This document shows, piece after piece, positions 1-6,692 of a stretch of DNA of 64,000 nucleotides (the first letter of the stretch is position 1; the number at the start of each line of letters is the position of its first letter). Position numbers and translations under genes: made by a program. The notes below the pieces were generated by a model, which was given only the letters and a program-made list of their open reading frames with translations, had not been told where the DNA came from and did not search any database. The stretch is taken from the NCBI RefSeq assembly GCF_027922165.1, contig NZ_BSFD01000011.1:685253-749252 (forward strand), given 5' to 3'. This stretch comes from Brevundimonas intermedia (GTDB taxonomy: Bacteria > Pseudomonadota > Alphaproteobacteria > Caulobacterales > Caulobacteraceae).

Positions 1-378
1 GTTGATGCTGACGAAGGTGAACTCGCTGGGCAGGCCGCGCACGGACACGCGCTGGCCCAGGCCCTTGTTGCGTTCGATGGTCACGCCGGGAATGCGCTGC
101 AGCGCTTCGGCCAGGTTCTGCTCGGGGAAGTTGGCGACGTCGGTGGCGACGATCGAGTCCGAGAAGCCGACCGTCTTGCGCTTGATGTCCACCGCCTCTT
201 CAAGGCTGCGGCGGTATGAGCCGGTGACGACGATCTCGTCGAGCGTGGCCGCATCGGCCCGGCTGGACGCGGCGACGACAGCGCTGTCGCCAGCCGGTGC
301 GGCGGATTGCGCCAAGGCGACGAACGGCGTTGCGGCGACCACGGCGAACGCCGTCGTGCCAAGAATTCGGTTCTTCAT
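1..378 (-). CDS. TonB-dependent receptor, N-terminal part (cut by window edge)
   Basis: The gene runs off the left end, so only 126 residues are seen. They comprise a signal peptide (MKNRILGTTAFAVVAATPF...ALAQ) and a TonB box region with DEIVVTGSYRRSL, followed by the start of the plug domain (NFPEQNLAEALQRIPGVTI, QRVSVRGLPSEF). This plug style is typical of the Xanthomonas/Caulobacter receptor family that imports carbohydrate or other large substrates across the outer membrane. The ATG at 378 has a plausible signal peptide directly behind it. The substrate cannot be deduced because the barrel lies outside the window. The next gene (DUF1190) is on the same strand but is separated by a strong terminator, so they are probably not cotranscribed. 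Confidence 0.9.
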   Translation of the reverse strand, partial: MKNRILGTTAFAVVAATPFVALAQSAAPAGDSAVVAASSRADAATLDEIVVTGSYRRSLEEAVDIKRKTVGFSDSIVATDVANFPEQNLAEALQRIPGVTIERNKGLGQRVSVRGLPSEFTFVSIN

Positions 379-498
379 TTGAGTAGCCCCCAGTGAGTTC
401 TAGGCGCTTCAACGACGGGCTCTCAGCCCCCCTCAATGTGTGACAGGGCTTTTCATTCAAACTTCACGGCCCTGTCTTGTTCGGCCGATTTAGGCACG

Positions 499-530
499 AA
501 AAAACGGCCCGCAGGCGCATCCTGCGGGCC
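499..530 (-). terminator. Rho-independent terminator after the DUF1190 gene
   Basis: A perfect 10-bp stem (506-515 with 521-530, arm GGCCCGCAGG) with a 5-base loop is followed on the minus strand by six T residues (499-504). It lies 30 bases past the stop codon at 560, so it ends the channel-DUF2491-DUF350-DUF1190 transcript. Confidence 0.9.
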
Positions 531-559
531 GCCGATCAGGCGACTCAATGTTCAGGGAC

Positions 560-1201
560 TCAGCCGCCGTAGCTGCGCCCGCCGCCGCCGAACCCGCCGC
601 GCGAGACGACCGTCGTGCGGCTCTGAACCCGCGTCGGCGCCTGACGCGCAACGTCGCCGTGTTCGCGGGCATTGGTGATGGTTCGACCGGTGCGATAGTC
701 GCGGTAGGTGTAGCCGCCGCCATAACCGTTGGAGTAGCGATCCTCACGATCGCGATACAGCGGCCCGCCGCCGCGATAGCCGCCGCCGTTCAGCAGCTGG
801 CCGACGACGAAACCGGCCAGCAGCGGTGTGAAGAATGAGCCGCCGCCCTGATTGTTCGGCTGGCACTGCGACGGCCCCCACTGGCCTTCGCACTCCTCGC
901 GCGTGGCGTATCGAGGCGCTGTCTTGGCCGCCTCTTCCTGGGCCTTGGCGAGGGCGGCGTCGCACTGGTCGTCTGGGATGTCATTGGCGGTGCGGCATTC
1001 CTCCAGGGAGGCATAGGCCAACGCCGGCACAGGCTCAGCTTGAGGCGCCGGAACGTCGGGGGCGCCGCAGGCGGCCAGCGAGAAGCTGGCGGTGGCCATC
1101 AGACTGCTGACGTGCAGCACGCGCGACCTCTTCAGCCGCCGCATGGTGGTGGTTTGGGGCAGGTCGCCCGATTCCTTTTTGGGGTCGGTCATGGCGGTCA
1201 C
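560..1201 (-). CDS. DUF1190 (YjfM/YgiB-like) lipoprotein with Gly-rich C-terminus
   Basis: This 213-residue protein belongs to the YgiB/YjfM family (DUF1190). Seen: an N-terminal hydrophobic stretch ending in a lipobox (FSLAAC, near residue 46 from the GTG start). A Cys/Glu-rich segment follows (YASLEECRTANDIPDDQCDAA, then YATREECEGQWGPSQC), and then a GQLLNGGGYRGGGPLY stretch. The tail is Gly-rich and ends in GGFGGGGRSYGG. The GTG at 1201 overlaps the DUF350 stop (GTGA), suggesting translational coupling. An ATG at 1192 is an alternative, and a start at MRRLKRSRV would give a more usual lipoprotein signal. It is the last gene of the minus-strand arm of the yjf-like cluster. The C-terminal Gly-Gly is notable because the cluster also encodes an ATP-grasp ligase whose family normally joins a glycine carboxylate to an amine. 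The function of the family is unknown. Confidence 0.85.
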   Translation of the reverse strand: MTAMTDPKKESGDLPQTTTMRRLKRSRVLHVSSLMATASFSLAACGAPDVPAPQAEPVPALAYASLEECRTANDIPDDQCDAALAKAQEEAAKTAPRYATREECEGQWGPSQCQPNNQGGGSFFTPLLAGFVVGQLLNGGGYRGGGPLYRDREDRYSNGYGGGYTYRDYRTGRTITNAREHGDVARQAPTRVQSRTTVVSRGGFGGGGRSYGG

Positions 1202-1611
1202 GACGTCATGCAGGCGGCGTTCAACAGGCCGACGCAGATGGAGATGGACGCCAGATAGACAGCCGCCGCGATCTCCCCCGCCTCAATGCGCACCACCAGA
1301 TTACGAAAGGCCATACGGCTGATGGCGACGAAGACGACGATCTGAATTATCCCGGCCAGCAGGGCCCAGGCGACGAACTCCATCAGGCTGACGGTGTGCG
1401 ACAGAGCCGAGGCCAAGGGCAGGACATAGCCGATCAAGGCCCCGCCCAGAGCGATGGCGGCGGCCGTATTGCCTTCGCGGATCAGCGTATGCTCGTGATA
1501 CGGCGTGACCCACTGGTAGACCAGCTTGAACGCCACGGTGAAGGCGCCGGCCGCCGCAAAGGCGATGATGAAGGCGATCGCCCCCTGCTGAAATACGAAC
1601 CAGTCGAACAT
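1198..1611 (-). CDS. DUF350 (YjfL-like) membrane protein
   Basis: This is a 137-residue integral membrane protein of the DUF350 family (E. coli YjfL). It starts MFDWFVFQQGAIAFI and has about four hydrophobic segments: FQQGAIAFIIAFAAAGAFTV, a middle one around LGGALIGYVLPLASAL, FVAWALLAGIIQIVVFVAI, and AAAVYLASISICVGLLNAAC. The ATG at 1611 is chosen because the longer open frame upstream lies inside the DUF2491 gene. The gene is 26 bases downstream of DUF2491 and overlaps DUF1190 by 4 bases. The family is predicted to act in the inner membrane and occurs with PspA-like and channel genes. Its activity is unknown. Confidence 0.88.
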   Translation of the reverse strand: MFDWFVFQQGAIAFIIAFAAAGAFTVAFKLVYQWVTPYHEHTLIREGNTAAAIALGGALIGYVLPLASALSHTVSLMEFVAWALLAGIIQIVVFVAISRMAFRNLVVRIEAGEIAAAVYLASISICVGLLNAACMTS

Positions 1612-1637
1612 TCTGTCTTGCCCCTCGAAGTGCGCCC

Positions 1638-2285
1638 TCAGGCGCGGAATTCGGCCATTTCCAACGGAATGCCGATCATGATTTCGTGCGTCGTCTCGCC
1701 GCCCTCGGGCTGCTGCTCCAGGGCGATCATCAGTTCGCGCCCGTCCGCCAGTTCCCGCGCGTACAACATGCAGGTCTGGAAGATCTTGGCATAGGGCGTG
1801 GTCGCGGCCCGGTCGTCCCAGATGGTTTCCCACAAGGTGACCGGCGGCTGGATTGCATCACTCTCGGCGAACCAGAAACGCGGATAGTCGGGCAGTTCCT
1901 CAGCCGCGCCGTGGAAGATCGGCGCCGACAGCCGGTCGCGCCAGACCCGACGCTCCCGCTCGCCCGGCGGATAGGCCGAGGTCCAGGGGATGAACAGGCT
2001 GAAGTCATAGCTTTCGGCGCCCGCCTCATCGTCGCTCATGGCCTGAAGCATGACGTGGTCGTCGGTATAGAAGCGATGCACGAACTGCCCGCCGTCCAAG
2101 CTTACCAGCCCCTGGGCCGAAATATCCAGCACATCGCGATCCAGGGCGAAATGAGTCTCGTTGCCCAGCCGGCGCCAGGCCAGCGGGTCCAGCGATACGG
2201 TGCGCCCCACGGTGATGTTGCGCACCGTCGCCAGTTTGGAGGCGGGCTCGACCTTGTCCGAAGATCCAAAAAGCTTCTTGAACAT
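1638..2285 (-). CDS. DUF2491 (YjfK-like) protein
   Basis: This is a 215-residue soluble protein starting MFKKLFGSSDKVEPASK and matching the DUF2491/YjfK family in length and setting. It has no signal peptide or membrane segment. The conserved-looking core includes GRTVSLDPLAWRRLG, FVHRFYTDDHVMLQ and RFWFAESDAIQPPVTLWETI. The ATG at 2285 lies 1 base after the stop codon of the channel gene, so translation is probably coupled. The biochemical role is not known. The context (PspA, DUF350, DUF1190, ATP-grasp ligase, channel) suggests a cytoplasmic partner in an envelope-stress module, which is inference. Confidence 0.85.
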   Translation of the reverse strand: MFKKLFGSSDKVEPASKLATVRNITVGRTVSLDPLAWRRLGNETHFALDRDVLDISAQGLVSLDGGQFVHRFYTDDHVMLQAMSDDEAGAESYDFSLFIPWTSAYPPGERERRVWRDRLSAPIFHGAAEELPDYPRFWFAESDAIQPPVTLWETIWDDRAATTPYAKIFQTCMLYARELADGRELMIALEQQPEGGETTHEIMIGIPLEMAEFRA

Positions 2286-2286
2286 C

Positions 2287-3333
2287 TTACGCGTTTCCGG
2301 CCAGGCGGGCCTGATCCAGCCGGGCGGACGAAACATAGAACAACCGGTCGCCGGCCTCCACGGCCGTTTCCGCCGCCGGGTTGAAACGAGGCGTATCGGC
2401 GCCGTGCGGCTGGTGCGCCAGCAGGGTCGCGCGATGGTCGAGCAGCCCCTGCGTCAGCTTGCCGACCGATTGCGCCGCGCCCTGCCACTTAAGGCTGAAC
2501 AGGGTGGCGCTTTCATCCAGTTGACTGGTCAGAGCGCTGATGACCTGACTGGAGCCCGGATCACGCGCCGAGCGCGCCAGCATCTCCGGACCGGACGACA
2601 GCACGATTTCGACCTTCGGGCAGTGCTGGGCCAGCAATCGCGCGCTGTCGGCGTCTTCAAAGAAACAAACGATGTGCGCCGTCACAGGCGCTGCCGCAGA
2701 CGCGGCCAAGGTCGCGGTCAGGGTGTCGGAATCATTGTCGGCGTACACCAGAATCCGGCTCGCGCTCGCCGCGCCGGCCCTCGCGAGCCCGTCCGCTGAG
2801 GTCAGGCTTTCGCTCTGAACATAACGGATGCGCGAATCCAGATCGGCGATGACCTGACGCGTCACCAGGACCAGGGTCTGGCTCGTGTTCAGTTCAGCGC
2901 ACAATTCGCTGATCATCTTGGGTGTTCGGGCCGGGTGATAGCCGATGAGAATGATCGTGTCGGTCATCTTGGAATAGTCTCCCTTTCCGGCCCGTCGCGC
3001 GCGCCAGATATCGCCGATAGCGCCCAGAACCTTGGCCACCACGGTCGTGAAGGCGGCGATGGCGCCGGGAAAGATCCAGATCGCGGTGATCAACCGTCCG
3101 GCTGCGCCTTGTGGGCTGAGATCCCCGTAACCTACGGTATAGGCGGTCGTCGCGTACCAGTAGATGAAAGTCACAGGCGGATGAAGCTCGGCCTCTCCCG
3201 ACAAGGCCAGCAGGAGCCAGGACGAAACCGCATGGAATAGGATCAGCCCGGCCAGCATCCGCCAGTGCATATCGGCCATGGCGTGAAACGCCCGGTCGAA
3301 GATCAGCGCCAGTTTCATCCTCGGCAGCAGCAT
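2287..3333 (-). CDS. Potassium channel with RCK/TrkA-N-like regulatory domain
   Basis: This 348-residue protein has two membrane segments (about residues 22-45 and 75-100) flanking a pore loop with the canonical K+ selectivity filter (TAYTVGYGDLSP). A cytoplasmic Rossmann-like RCK domain follows, beginning at DTIILIGYHPARTPKMI with later ILVYADND and FEDADSARLLAQHCP. The predicted role is a gated K+ channel responding to a nucleotide or other ligand. The ATG at 3333 is preceded by AAGGGG at a good distance; a second Met is at 3318. The gene leads the minus-strand arm and diverges from the DUF2170-PspA-ligase arm across 78 bases. A channel next to these families may sense membrane potential or leakage, which is inference. 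Confidence 0.85.
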   Translation of the reverse strand: MLLPRMKLALIFDRAFHAMADMHWRMLAGLILFHAVSSWLLLALSGEAELHPPVTFIYWYATTAYTVGYGDLSPQGAAGRLITAIWIFPGAIAAFTTVVAKVLGAIGDIWRARRAGKGDYSKMTDTIILIGYHPARTPKMISELCAELNTSQTLVLVTRQVIADLDSRIRYVQSESLTSADGLARAGAASASRILVYADNDSDTLTATLAASAAAPVTAHIVCFFEDADSARLLAQHCPKVEIVLSSGPEMLARSARDPGSSQVISALTSQLDESATLFSLKWQGAAQSVGKLTQGLLDHRATLLAHQPHGADTPRFNPAAETAVEAGDRLFYVSSARLDQARLAGNA

Positions 3334-3389
3334 GGCATCCCCTTGCTCCGACCCAATTGATCGCAGACCCCTAGGCGAAGTCAAGCGTT

Positions 3390-3414
3390 CATGTTACGCG
3401 TTTCATGAAACATG
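3390..3414. promoter_or_regulatory. Palindromic site in the divergent yjf-like promoter
   Basis: The 78-base gap between the divergent channel and DUF2170 genes holds a perfect 12-bp palindrome, GTTTCATGAAAC (3400-3411). It abuts the DUF2170 start codon and overlaps a wider inverted repeat CATGTT-N13-AACATG (3390-3395 and 3409-3414). Its position suits an operator controlling both arms. The binding protein is unknown; the N-terminal ribbon-helix-helix-like region of the adjacent gene is a candidate (inference). Confidence 0.4.
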
Positions 3415-4092
3415 CCCAGCGCCAGCCCGCCCTCGTCCGCCACCAATGACCGCATCCGTGCGTGGCGGCAGGCGCGTCGCGAGGCGGGATTGGTCAAGCT
3501 GGAGCTCTGGGTGCCCGAATCCGCCCGCGACGACGTCAAGGCCGCTGTCCGGGCCATCGTCACCGATTCCACGCGTGGCCCCCGCCTTGCGGGCCGGCCG
3601 CGCCGCCCCACTTCCGATTCCTTCACCCCTGGAGACGACCATCAGATGGACGCCGTGATCGAAACCCCCTGGACCGTGCCCGCCATCAAGGCGGCGATGG
3701 ACGAATCCCCCCTGCTGCGCGAGGGCGAGATGACCTTGCGCGTGCTGGAGGGCGCCGAGCCTGTGCTGCTCGCGACCATGCACGAATACGGCGACCTGCC
3801 GATCTATCTCAGCGTCGGCGGCGCACAGATCGTCTGCTCGGTCCTGCTGTGGCCCGTCTCCGAACAGGCCGACCGCCACGCCTTCAACGAGTTCCTGCTG
3901 AAGGCCCAGCGCGTGGTGCCCTTGTCCAACTTCGCCATTACCAACGTCGGCGGCGAAGACGTGTATGAGCTGATGGGCGAACTGTCGTGCAAGACGACGC
4001 TACAGACCATCCTCATCGAACTGCGCACCCTGGCCGAGAATGCGATCGACGCCACTGAACTGCGTGAAACCTTCGGCGCCGAAGCCGCCTGA
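3412..4092 (+). CDS. DUF2170 (YjfI-like) protein with N-terminal DNA-binding-like extension
   Basis: This is a 226-residue protein. Residues from about 79 (MDAVIETPWTVPAIKAAMDE) to the end match the DUF2170/YjfI family, which usually stands alone at about 130 residues. The first ~50 residues (RIRAWRQARREAGLVKLELW, then VPESARDDVKAAVRAIV) resemble the strand-helix-helix pattern of ribbon-helix-helix antitoxin-type DNA-binding domains. A Pro/Arg-rich linker joins the two. The ATG at 3412 is used because this extension continues unbroken from it. A downstream start at 3646 would give the classic short YjfI. It is the first gene of the plus-strand arm, 15 bases before the pspA-like gene. The fusion suggests that this protein may regulate its own cluster (inference). 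Confidence 0.8.
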   Translation: MPSASPPSSATNDRIRAWRQARREAGLVKLELWVPESARDDVKAAVRAIVTDSTRGPRLAGRPRRPTSDSFTPGDDHQMDAVIETPWTVPAIKAAMDESPLLREGEMTLRVLEGAEPVLLATMHEYGDLPIYLSVGGAQIVCSVLLWPVSEQADRHAFNEFLLKAQRVVPLSNFAITNVGGEDVYELMGELSCKTTLQTILIELRTLAENAIDATELRETFGAEAA

Positions 4093-4107
4093 TCCGGAGA
4101 CCCGACC

Positions 4108-4848
4108 ATGTCCATGCTCAGAAAACTCTCCGCCCTGTTCCGCGGCTCGGCCCATGATGCGGCCCAGGGCGTCGTCGACGCCAATGCGCTGAAGATTCTC
4201 GACCAGGAAATCCGCGACGCCGACAACGCTCAGGGCAAGGCCCGCGACGACCTCGCCGGTCTCGTGGCGCGCCGCCGCATGGCCGAAAACGAAATGGCCA
4301 GCTTCCGCGACCAGATCGCCAAATACGAAAGCTCGGCCCGCTCGGCCCTGGGTCAGGGCAAGACCGACCTGGCCCGCGAGGTCGCCAGCCGCATCGCCGA
4401 GCTGGAGGTCGAGATCACCAGCCGCGGCCCGCTGATCGAGGACATGAAGACGGCCGAGACGCGCCTGCGGACCGCCATCGCCTCCACCGACCAGAAGATC
4501 GAGACGCTCCGTCGCGAGATCGACATCGTCAAGGTCAATGACTCCGTCCAGCGCGCCCAGACCTCAGTCGCCCTGAACTCGGCCGGCGCCCAGTCGCGCA
4601 TCGGCTCGGCCGCCGACAGCCTGCAACGCATCAAACAGCGCCAGGCCATCCAGGAAGAAAAGCTCAACGCCAGCCAGGCCCTGGAAGACCGCCGCACCGG
4701 CGCCGACCTGGACGCCAAGCTGCGCGAGGCCGGAATCCTGCCCGGTCATTCGTCGGCCGACGACGTCCTCGCCCGCCTCAGCCAGCCGACGGTGACGGTG
4801 GTCACGCCGCGCATCGGCCAATCTACGCCCGACAAAGACCCGGCCTGA
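4108..4848 (+). CDS. PspA/IM30 family protein (YjfJ-like)
   Basis: This 246-residue protein of the phage-shock PspA/IM30/Vipp1 family (ESCRT-III-like) coats and repairs the inner membrane. It is almost wholly helical, with a long coiled coil from about residue 20 to 190. It begins with the amphipathic MSMLRKLSALFRGSAHDA helix used for membrane contact, followed by ALKILDQEIRDADNAQGKA. The tail after residue 200 is Pro/Thr-rich and probably disordered. A GGAG ribosome site lies 8-11 bases before the ATG. It sits between DUF2170 and the ATP-grasp gene (2-base gap), the same order as yjfI-yjfJ and near yjfC in E. coli. It is not accompanied by pspBC or pspF here. Confidence 0.9.
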   Translation: MSMLRKLSALFRGSAHDAAQGVVDANALKILDQEIRDADNAQGKARDDLAGLVARRRMAENEMASFRDQIAKYESSARSALGQGKTDLAREVASRIAELEVEITSRGPLIEDMKTAETRLRTAIASTDQKIETLRREIDIVKVNDSVQRAQTSVALNSAGAQSRIGSAADSLQRIKQRQAIQEEKLNASQALEDRRTGADLDAKLREAGILPGHSSADDVLARLSQPTVTVVTPRIGQSTPDKDPA

Positions 4849-4850
4849 CC

Positions 4851-6017
4851 ATGGAGCGTCTGCGCTTCGATCCCCGCACCGACTGGGACGCCAAGGCCGA
4901 GGAACTCGGCTTCACCTGGCGCCATACCGACGGTAAACCCTACTGGGACGAGACGGCGGCCTACGCCTTCTCGCTGGCCGAGATCGAGGACGGGATCGAG
5001 GCGCCGACCGAGGAACTGCACGGCCTGTGTCTGGAGCTAGTCAACGAGGCCGTTCAGTCCGAGCGACTGATGGAGCAGCTGGATATTCCCGAGCCCATGC
5101 GGGACTATGTCGCCGCCAGCTGGAAACGGGGCGACCCGTCCCTCTATGGCCGGTTCGACTTCGCCTATGACGGCCAGGGTCCGGCCAAGCTGTACGAGTA
5201 CAACGCCGACACCCCGACCAGCATCTATGAGACGGCGGTGTTCCAGTGGCTGTGGCTGGAGGATCAGATCGCGGCCGGCGCCCTGCCCGCCGACGCCGAC
5301 CAGTTCAACAGCCTGCACGAGAAGCTGGTCGACCGCTTCCGCGCCATCTTCCCCAACGGCGGCTTCGTCCACTTCGCCTCGGACGCCGAGTTCGTCGAGG
5401 ACCGCCAGACGGTCCGCTTCCTCGAAGACCTGGCGCGTCAAGCCGGGCTGGAGCCCCAGTTCGTCGCCATCGACCAGATCGGCCTCAACGCCGACGGCCG
5501 GTTCGTGGACCACGAGAATTGGATCATACAGGCGATGTTCAAGCTCTACCCGTGGGAGCAGATGCTGCGCGACGAATACGCCGCCCCCCTGCCGACCGCC
5601 GACGTCACCGTGCTGGAACCGGCGTGGAAGAGCATCCTGTCCAACAAGGCCATCCTGCCCCTGCTGTGGGAACGGCACAAAGGCCACCCCAACCTTTTGG
5701 AATCCTATTTCGAAGGCGATCCAGCCGAAGCGGCGCTGGGCTCATCCTATGTCCGCAAGCCCCTGTTCTCGCGCGAGGGCGACAATGTCGAACTGATCGA
5801 CCAGGGCCACAGCGCGGCCGAGGTCGTGGACGGCGGCTATGGCGAGGGGCGCTATATCCGACAGGCGCTGTGCGATCCACCCCTGTTCGACGGCAACCAT
5901 GTCATCGTCGGGTCGTGGGTCGTGGGAACCGAGCCCGCCGGCATCAGCCTGCGCGAGGACACGGGCCGCATCACTCGCAACACCTCGCGCTTCGTGCCGC
6001 ATTTCATCCGCCCATAA
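4851..6017 (+). CDS. ATP-grasp ligase, glutathionylspermidine synthase family (YjfC/YgiC-like)
   Basis: This 388-residue protein covers the C-terminal synthetase half of glutathionylspermidine synthase. The family ligates a C-terminal glycine carboxylate to an amine using ATP. Seen: SLYGRFDFAYDGQGPAKLYEYNADTPTS (substrate/ATP region), LEPAWKSILSNKAILPLLWE, the Lys-containing VRKPLFSREGDNVEL near residue 300, and a C-terminal GNHVIVGSWVVGTEPAGI with REDTGRITRN. There is no amidase (CHAP) domain. Like YgiC and YjfC, it is therefore a stand-alone ligase whose true substrate is not glutathionylspermidine for certain. The 2-base gap after the PspA gene implies one operon. The best local candidate acceptor is the Gly-Gly-ended DUF1190 lipoprotein (inference). 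Confidence 0.88.
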   Translation: MERLRFDPRTDWDAKAEELGFTWRHTDGKPYWDETAAYAFSLAEIEDGIEAPTEELHGLCLELVNEAVQSERLMEQLDIPEPMRDYVAASWKRGDPSLYGRFDFAYDGQGPAKLYEYNADTPTSIYETAVFQWLWLEDQIAAGALPADADQFNSLHEKLVDRFRAIFPNGGFVHFASDAEFVEDRQTVRFLEDLARQAGLEPQFVAIDQIGLNADGRFVDHENWIIQAMFKLYPWEQMLRDEYAAPLPTADVTVLEPAWKSILSNKAILPLLWERHKGHPNLLESYFEGDPAEAALGSSYVRKPLFSREGDNVELIDQGHSAAEVVDGGYGEGRYIRQALCDPPLFDGNHVIVGSWVVGTEPAGISLREDTGRITRNTSRFVPHFIRP

Positions 6018-6027
6018 TGCCCTCAGA

Positions 6028-6054
6028 CCTACTTGCGATTTATTCGCAGGTAGG
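6028..6054 (+). promoter_or_regulatory. Inverted repeat with Fur-like core before heme oxygenase
   Basis: An 11-bp inverted repeat (6028-6038 with 6044-6054, one G-T pair) contains TGCGATTTATTCGCA at 6034-6048. This is close to the 7-1-7 symmetry TGCGAAT-N-ATTCGCA expected of Fur-type boxes. It lies about 35 bases before the heme oxygenase start and 10 bases after the ligase stop. It could be a Fur operator, a weak terminator of the upstream operon, or both. Confidence 0.4.
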
Positions 6055-6086
6055 TTAGCTCCAGCCTCAGTAACCCGAGGCGTTTG

Positions 6087-6692
6087 ATGACCGAAGTCGA
6101 TACGAGCCGCGCCAGGCGCCTGAAGGCCGCCACCCACGGCGTTCACGATGGTCTGGATCAGGCGATCATGAAGGCGGAACCCTTCGCCAGCCGGGACGCC
6201 TATGCGGGCTTCCTGCGGGTTCAGCAGCTGTTCCACCTCGATATCGTCGCCCTCTACGACGCGCCCGAGTTGGCGAACACAATTCCCGATCTGGCCGACC
6301 GCAGCCGTTACCAGCAGGTCTGCAAGGATCTGGCCGACCTGGGCGCCGCCCCTGCGCCGGAAGACGACCAGCCCCGCTTTGGAGCGGGCGAACCGGTGGA
6401 CGCGCCCACAGCCCTGGGCTGGCTCTATGTGGCCGAGGGATCGAATCTGGGCGCCGCCTTTCTCCTGAAGGCCGCCGCCGGCCTGGGCCTGTCGGCCGAG
6501 TTCGGCGCCCGGCATCTGGCCGCCTCGCCCGAGGGTCGAGCCAACCACTGGCGCAGCTTCACCGCCGCCCTCGACTCTCTCGACCTGACGGCCGACGAGG
6601 AGGCCCGGGTCATGGCCGGCGCCTCCGCCGCCTTCAGCCGCGTTCGCAGCCTGGTCGACCGGACCTTCTGGCCCGGAACCGCCGCCGCCTGA
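6087..6692 (+). CDS. Biliverdin-producing heme oxygenase
   Basis: This 201-residue all-helical protein of the bacterial heme oxygenase family opens heme to biliverdin, iron and CO. Seen: the N-terminal helix LKAATHGVHDGLDQAI, which should hold the proximal haem-ligating His. The distal helix GWLYVAEGSNLGAAFL carries the Gly-rich bend of the family, and the C-terminal helices end before DRTFWPG. An in-frame TTG at 6084 precedes the ATG at 6087, which is preferred. No bacteriophytochrome or haem uptake gene is adjacent, so a role in iron release from haem is more likely than chromophore supply, but this is not settled. The Fur-like repeat upstream fits iron control. Confidence 0.85.
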   Translation: MTEVDTSRARRLKAATHGVHDGLDQAIMKAEPFASRDAYAGFLRVQQLFHLDIVALYDAPELANTIPDLADRSRYQQVCKDLADLGAAPAPEDDQPRFGAGEPVDAPTALGWLYVAEGSNLGAAFLLKAAAGLGLSAEFGARHLAASPEGRANHWRSFTAALDSLDLTADEEARVMAGASAAFSRVRSLVDRTFWPGTAAA

